The position numbers and the translations under genes are program-made. This document shows positions 58,668 to 64,000 of a stretch of DNA of 64,000 nt, piece after piece. The stretch spans positions 591,125 through 655,124 of the forward strand of contig OZ025873.1 in NCBI GenBank assembly GCA_964019415.1, read 5' to 3'. The notes under the pieces are model-generated. The model made no database searches and was not told the DNA's origin. It saw only the letters and a list, made by a program, of their open reading frames with translations. The stretch is from Ianthella basta. Lineage: Eukaryota > Porifera > Demospongiae > Verongiida > Ianthellidae. Position 1 is the stretch's first letter. Every line of letters starts with the position of its first letter.

Positions 58668-61600
58668 TGTGGCACAGCGAAGGACCATGAGTTGGAAGAA
58701 GAGTGTTCTTCATGACTTGAACCGTTTTGTTGTGTTACGCCCATCACGTGAGTGTGGATGTCCCTACACAGTGCCATGTGTATAGTGCCCAGTATACTGC
58801 CCACCCTGTACTCATCACACACATGCTCAGTATATATGTGTAGTGAGATGACACACATTATTTAGTGTTTAGTGAAAGGTATATGAAGAGCAAAAATGCA
58901 ACTAACATGCAGTTTTCAGTGGTGTGTAGTGGTGTGGTGTGGAGTGACATGATGTTGACAAGTGATGACCTCTTGTTCATGTGCAGTGTGACTAAACAGA
59001 AGTACTAAACAGGAGTAGGTAGAATCAGTAGTTGTAGCTGTAAAGTGTGAACTGCTCACTGGCAGTGTGACAACACATGGAGTAGATGGAATAATTAGCT
59101 TCAGTACTGTAAGCTGTAAACTGTTGACTTGAACCAAAGTGCCTAATGGTCCCTTGTCAACTCAAGTGACTACTAGTGTTGCTATAGTAACTGTTTACTC
59201 CAACACTATTCTATTGTAATAGATACTAGTTGACTTGGTGTCCTTTATGTGTTGCATGGTGGGGGTGACATGTGAGCATGTACACAAGATGAAAGTACCC
59301 CCTGACCTGACCTAAGCTGAGTCAGTTCTGTCCTTAAAGGTGGAGTGATTGAGTGTGTCAGTGCTTGACATGGAGCCATGTCTCCTGTTTGTGTACCATT
59401 CGGTCCTCAAACCTCCTCTCCACTGTGCAGCTTGTTCTTAAGTGACAGCGTACAGCTGCATGGACACAAATGTGTAGCTAGCTATAGTTAGTCCCATGCA
59501 TGCATGTAGCTACAAGGAAATTAGAAATGCATAACAAACATCACAGCAATGTGTTTCATCACGGTGTTGAGTTACTGTTGCTTGTTTCTAAGCTTTTTCT
59601 GCTGGCCTTTCCTAAATCTCTTTTAATTCTAAAGGAATGTTTATACACTAGTTATTCTTGTTCTCCTTCCCACCGAATATTTGCGCGCTCCTAGTGCACG
59701 ACACAGGGCACCTACGGACCCAAGTCGTGTACGAGGACTTGCGTACCTAGCTCAAGAACTAGGATCTGAGCGCTGGTGGCAATTCGACAAATACAGCGCT
59801 GGAGCTGGCAGGAAATTTGTCCTCCCCGTGTGTTAAAGATACCCAATGCCACCATTTTGTTGCGTTTGTATACCGTACAGTACATGGCGGTTGCTTCGTC
59901 TAAAGTGGCATAACTGTGCTTGATGCTCTGCACAATCTTCAGCTAATTTAAGGAAGGGGTATTAGTCAGCGCTGGCATCAATCTGATGTAACCATAGTCC
60001 TTTGGATGTGCAAAACTGTACAAACAAGTGTATAAAAATTCCTTTAGAATTAAAGGGGATTAGGAATGGCCAGCAGAAAAAGCATAGAAACAAGTAACAG
60101 TAACTCAACACCATAATGAACCACATTGCCGTGAAGTTCGCTCTGCATTCCTAATTCCTTGTAGCTACATGGGACTAGCTAGCTAGACATTTGGGCCCAT
60201 GTAGCTGCACAAGAAAATTAGGAATGCACAGCAAACTTCACGGCAATGTGGTTCATCATGGTGTTAGTTACTGTTGCTTGTTTCTATACTTTTTCTGCTG
60301 GCCATTCCTAAATCCCCTTTAATTCTAAAGGAATTTTTATACACTAGTTAATTGCAAGACCAAAGTGCTCTGATATGTTGTGAGAATGTGTGTGAGACTG
60401 AGTGACAGAGTTGTACATACATAGTCACTATTAGAAAGGGTTGGTTCTCTAATACCAGCTCCACAACAAGGTTGAAAACCTTGCCGGCGTTTCGACCAGA
60501 TGCTCTGGTCTTCTTCAGGGCGAAGATGTTGTCTCTGAAGAGTATGGAGGTGTGGGGAGGAGAGGAGAGGAGAGTGTGGGTAAAAAGGGCAAGCTTAGAA
60601 TGATGGAGAATGCATAGTACATATAGATTGATAGATATAGATACGTACGTAGATTAAATATAGCTACTTCAGGTCTATATGCAACTGTTCTAGCCACCAG
60701 AAGGCCATAACTAACACATGTTTCTATATATTATAGGCATTGATATGTATATCACAATTCTTTTTCCACAAACATCACTTGAAGCTTCACACGAAACATT
60801 GTCTGACAGCACAACACAAAGTGACAGTTCCGCTTCATCTTGTTCATCCACCACTGCACCAATGAGCGAGTGGAAGAGAGATGCTCTGACCACTTTGCAG
60901 CTAAAACTTAAGAACTACCTTAGCCTTGTCGAGCTTCTAGACATGTTGGATAAGGCAGCTGGTGGTTTCATGACAAGGGCTGAAAAGATGCATGTGTGCG
61001 GGCAGCCGGACAGAAGAGAGAAGGTGGGATGCATCATCACCCTCTTGCAGGGAAAGGAAGACCAGGATTTTGATATCTTCATCGACATGTTGCGGAATAG
61101 TGGCAATAAGGTGTGGGCAATACAGCTGGAGAAGAAAGCAAAGGATCTCAGGAGGAAATCACGAAAAGGTGTGTGTACATAGTAAGGCAGTGGAGAGTAG
61201 TGTTGTTTGCCTATTGTCCAAGGGTGTCTAGAGGATGTACCCAACAAACTGCCCTCCAGTAAGCATACATTATCGTAAATCTAACATTTTAAAAAACTTT
61301 TTAAACTTTTCAATTCTGAAGTTTTGAAGTTTAAGAGGAAATATGTTCATTCTCGTTTCAGTCCTCATGCAAAATTGGAGGCGCTCTTGGCCGCCATTTT
61401 CTGGATAGGTCCATGAGTGAAATGGCCACCAATGATGCTTTCCTCGTCACCCTGTTGAGTTTTATTTGCACAAATTATTTATACAAGGCGGTTTGGCCAC
61501 AATATTAGAGGATTTCGTATGGGTTGCCAAGGAAAGAACTTCCAAGACAGGAAAGCAATAGCTGTCATCTGCGCTTCTCATAGCGGCTAGCCAGTAGCTG

Positions 61601-61852
61601 ATCTGAATGCATTGGACATCTCCGAAGGCAACACTGATTCGTTAGGTGCATTTACCTTACCATTTACCAAGGTGTATCATGCAGTTCCCCAGTACACAGT
61701 CTACACGAATTTTAGAGTATCTCAAGGATTCAGCGAATTTACAGTAGAATGTTTCAAGGCAACGCTGGTAAATTTGCGAAAAATAGATTTTCTTTGGAAG
61801 ATATACGGTGTGTGTGTGTGTGTTGTGTGTGTGTGTGTGTGTGTATGTGTGT

Positions 61853-61902
<50 letters not shown>

Positions 61903-63311
61903 GTGCATGTATGTAGCTATATATTGTTACAACACTTTTTATACAGCATATAATTATTACATTATATAATTATAAATATTATATTCACTATTAATGCATG
62001 TAGATGACAATTCCCCTTATGCCTACTTAGGAAGTAGCAAACGAATGAAATTCCACCAAATGAAAACACGAGATAGAGTTGAAGGGTGAGTTTAAACATG
62101 TAATCATTGGAGCATCTACTGTATAGCTGGAAATGTTTGCAAAGCATTAAATTTTGCTGTTTGCAGTTTGGCAGAAATCCACAAACATTATATCCACTAA
62201 AAGTTTTGTATTATTATGACTATAAAATGTTCAGTAAACCACAAACTTTAAATCCGCAAACTTTATTTTCCACTACAAATTGCAAAATATAATCACCACA
62301 AACATTTCCGGCTATACGGTAGCTTACAGAAGCTGTGTAGATGTTGTGTGCACTGTGTACATGAACACTACGTATGCATGTATTATTACAGTTCTTGTAA
62401 TGTTTAACATAATTTTCATATTTCTTCCCTTTGCATCTGTGGCAAACCTCAAAGGATACATCCTTCAGGCACAAATGCTTTTGTGTCATTAAGTGGTTAT
62501 GATTCAGGTGAGTGAAAGACTTCGGCTATATAGGATTAACCCTATCCCTAACCCTATGGTTAACCTAACCTAAACATGTGTGTACACTGATAACCCTCCC
62601 CTTCCCATCCCCTCCTCCCACTCTCCTCCTTTTCCACTCCTCACTCCTCCCTCCCCTCCCCTTCCCCTCCCAGGTACCTCCATCCCTCCTCAGTCCAATG
62701 GAAAGGGAAAGCACAGAGTGGGCACCTCTCCCAGTGCAGTCCCTGCCAAGCGTTCAGCTCAAGGAGAAGGCAGTGAAGAGGAGGAGGAGGTCACTGCAGG
62801 GAGTGCTGCCAAGAGGAGGAGGAGGAGGGAGGGGAGTCACATGACCAGTCACATGACCAGTCTCATGACCGGTGAGGCATTCAGCACTAATCCACTGATT
62901 GAATGTTGGACAAGAAGATCCTACAGTGTGATGCAGAATTGTTTCTTGCTCCAATTACTAAACACCTTACATACTTCTCATTCCTCACACATTCTATGTG
63001 TGTATTGTTCTCTTCTTCCTATGACACTGACAGTTGCAGAGATCATGAAGACATGGCAGGATGACTTCCTCAAGTACATGAAAGCAGAGGCTTTTTGTGT
63101 GAAGCTGGCACTCAAGGGTGTCATCCCACAAGAGGTTAAGACTGACATCACCAGAGCAAGGAGCACAAGTACAGCGAACCTGATCCTCTACCGCCACCTC
63201 CAGGAGCAATGCACTGAGGCAGACCTTAGGCAGCTGTGTGAGGTAGCCAGCATGGAGAAGGGCTACAGGAAGATGAATGAGTTGGCAGGGAGGATTCTAG
63301 AGGAGTTGTGA
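58668..63311 (+). CDS. Gene 4: CARD protein with CARD-like C-terminal domain
   Basis: Predicted exons are 58668-58747 (ATG 58687), 60737-61168, 62674-62871 and 63034-63311, all phase-1 junctions. From the conserved ATG the product is about 320 residues: MSWKKSVLHDLNRFVVLRPS, a Ser/Thr-rich stretch, a CARD, a basic linker and the 91-residue terminal domain of gene 2. CARDs form homotypic filaments with caspases and adaptors. Compared with genes 1-3, the 33-nt exon, modules and large exon are missing, but remnants of intron blocks S and of the module unit (about 60355-60430) remain. The gene was therefore probably derived from the same plan by deletion and gain of a CARD exon. Single-transcript structure is inferred. 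Confidence 0.65.
58748..60736. repeat. First intron of gene 4 with three copies of a 150-bp repeat
   Basis: 58900-59440 holds a shortened block S. A deletion has removed the 33-nt exon near 58870. A repeat of about 150 bp occurs at about 59500-59650 (+), 60025-60180 (-) and 60200-60352 (+). The last two form a large hairpin, and the first two could be TIRs of a 0.7-kb element. 60355-60430 is a module-intron remnant. A hammerhead-like motif lies at 60481-60519 (-). Confidence 0.55.
60737..61168 (+). CDS. CARD-encoding exon of gene 4
   Basis: 432 nt, phase 1-1, between ttatag and gtgtgt. After about 48 Ser/Thr-rich residues comes a CARD pattern: LKLKNYLSLVELLDMLDKAA, GGFMTRAEKMHV, REKVGCIITLLQGK and DFDIFIDMLRNSGNKVWAIQ, then a basic tail. 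Six helices with the usual R/K-x-KV-x2-(L/I)I-x2-L spacing make this a good CARD match. Confidence 0.75.
61169..62673. other. Second intron of gene 4, no gene seen
   Basis: AT-rich unrecognised sequence with (GT)n at about 61809-61905 and short telomere-like CCCTAA units near 62536-62556. It ends in a CT-rich approach to the linker exon. Confidence 0.45.
62674..62871 (+). CDS. Basic linker exon of gene 4
   Basis: 198 nt, phase 1-1, GKGKHR and AAKRRRRREGSH patches. The nested donor found in genes 1-3 is destroyed here (CTGCAGGGAG). Confidence 0.65.
63034..63311 (+). CDS. C-terminal CARD-like domain exon of gene 4
   Basis: 278 nt after gacactgacag, ending in TGA; near-identical to 21767-22044, with [12 protein letters not shown] changed to [12 protein letters not shown] and [17 protein letters not shown] near the end. 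Confidence 0.7.
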
Positions 63312-64000
63312 GAATCCAATCCTGAAAGGACTTTTTTGGCTAACTCTAGTATTGTAGAACTTGCATCACTGACTTTCCAGCTGGTGCACATGTGTGTGTA
63401 CGTAGTTGGCAGTTGTTATTAACCCTCTCGATACATTTATTGCTTTTGCAATGTTTACATGATTTCTTGTCCTAACTGCACATCCGTCAATCACAGATCT
63501 GATTGCATGATGCGTGAATTAGATTCATGTGCAATGATCATGCAAATTAATCTGGCTGCCCATTCAGTTTGTATCATTTAATATTGCTTTGATGTACGCC
63601 TGTCAGAGATACGAAGTACTGTGCATTGCACGTGTGCAGTTGGACAAGAGTCAGAAGTCATGCACTGCGTATATCCCTAGCTTAAATGTATAGTGTGCTA
63701 TATATAGCTTAAATCCTTATGCTTAACTATATAGTGTGCTGGCTTGTAGCTGTAGCTGTGGTACAGTGTCTGCCTGCCATTTGGGCACGTGATTCCCAAG
63801 TACGTCACACTATGGGCTATTTATAATGCATTCAATTGTGTAGCTAACAGTATAAATTTGCAACACGCCCGAGCACGTGGGAGAGAGCCCGCCAATATTC
63901 CCTCTCCCTCTCTCGTCTGCCTCCTCCTCGTCGCCTGTCCATGGGTCTGTAGCTCCGGCAGTCCTCCACTCGCCCCCTTTAGCTCTCATCCCCTCGGAGA
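63312..64000 (+). promoter_or_regulatory. Second copy of importin beta-1 promoter/5' UTR
   Basis: Matches 22045-22675, including GGCTATTTATAATGCATTC and the CT-rich leader, and stops at the window edge about 60 nt before the expected ATG. An importin beta-1 gene, perhaps the intact one, is predicted just beyond. Confidence 0.6.

Overview
The window is nuclear DNA of an animal, most likely a sponge (the species is inference). Genes are split by GT-AG introns. One gene is the 5' part of importin beta-1, and the others carry Death and CARD-type death-fold domains. The sequence is full of (GT)n tracts and recent segmental duplications. No bacterial-type operons, rRNA or tRNA genes were recognised. 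Exon borders were placed by eye from splice signals, reading phase and comparison among the internal paralogues; no transcript data were available.

Layout on the + strand. Gene 1 (about 819-8221, 5' end outside the window) ends in a Death domain. Gene 2 (10126-22044) ends in a different, CARD-like, helical domain. The first five exons of importin beta-1 follow (22731-25323). That gene breaks off at a 26-bp minisatellite and a (GT)n tract, behind which lies an orphan Death-type exon (26369-26586). Gene 3 (28210-56868) again ends in a Death domain. Gene 4 (58668-63311) carries a CARD plus the same CARD-like terminal domain as gene 2. The window ends in a second copy of the importin beta-1 promoter (from about 63770). 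The series Death-type gene, CARD-like gene, importin beta-1 is therefore present twice, which points to a tandem duplication of a cassette of tens of kilobases.

Genes 1-3 share one plan: a short, very variable first exon; a 33-nt Lys/Glu-rich exon; 2 to 7 copies of a 57-75 residue exon module; one large exon (about 350-400 residues) holding an internally duplicated, unrecognised domain; basic Ser/Pro/Lys linker exons; and a C-terminal death fold. Almost all junctions are phase 1, so exons can be duplicated, lost or swapped without breaking the frame. This fits fast-evolving apoptosis or innate-immune adaptors (inference from domain content).

Two large mobile elements sit in introns of gene 3. 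At 32293-37370 is a decayed tyrosine-recombinase (DIRS/Ngaro-like) retrotransposon on the - strand. At 42349-51527 is a 9.2-kb DNA transposon with 1.48-kb terminal inverted repeats (TIRs), an intron-containing DDE integrase gene and a RING-finger gene. Each TIR carries what reads as a complete type I hammerhead ribozyme (43299-43391 on +, 50491-50583 on -). I consider this the most interesting signal in the window. Degenerate hammerhead-like motifs also occur in the intron repeats and in gene 4. Most remaining non-coding sequence consists of 3- to 5-fold repeated intron and intergenic blocks.
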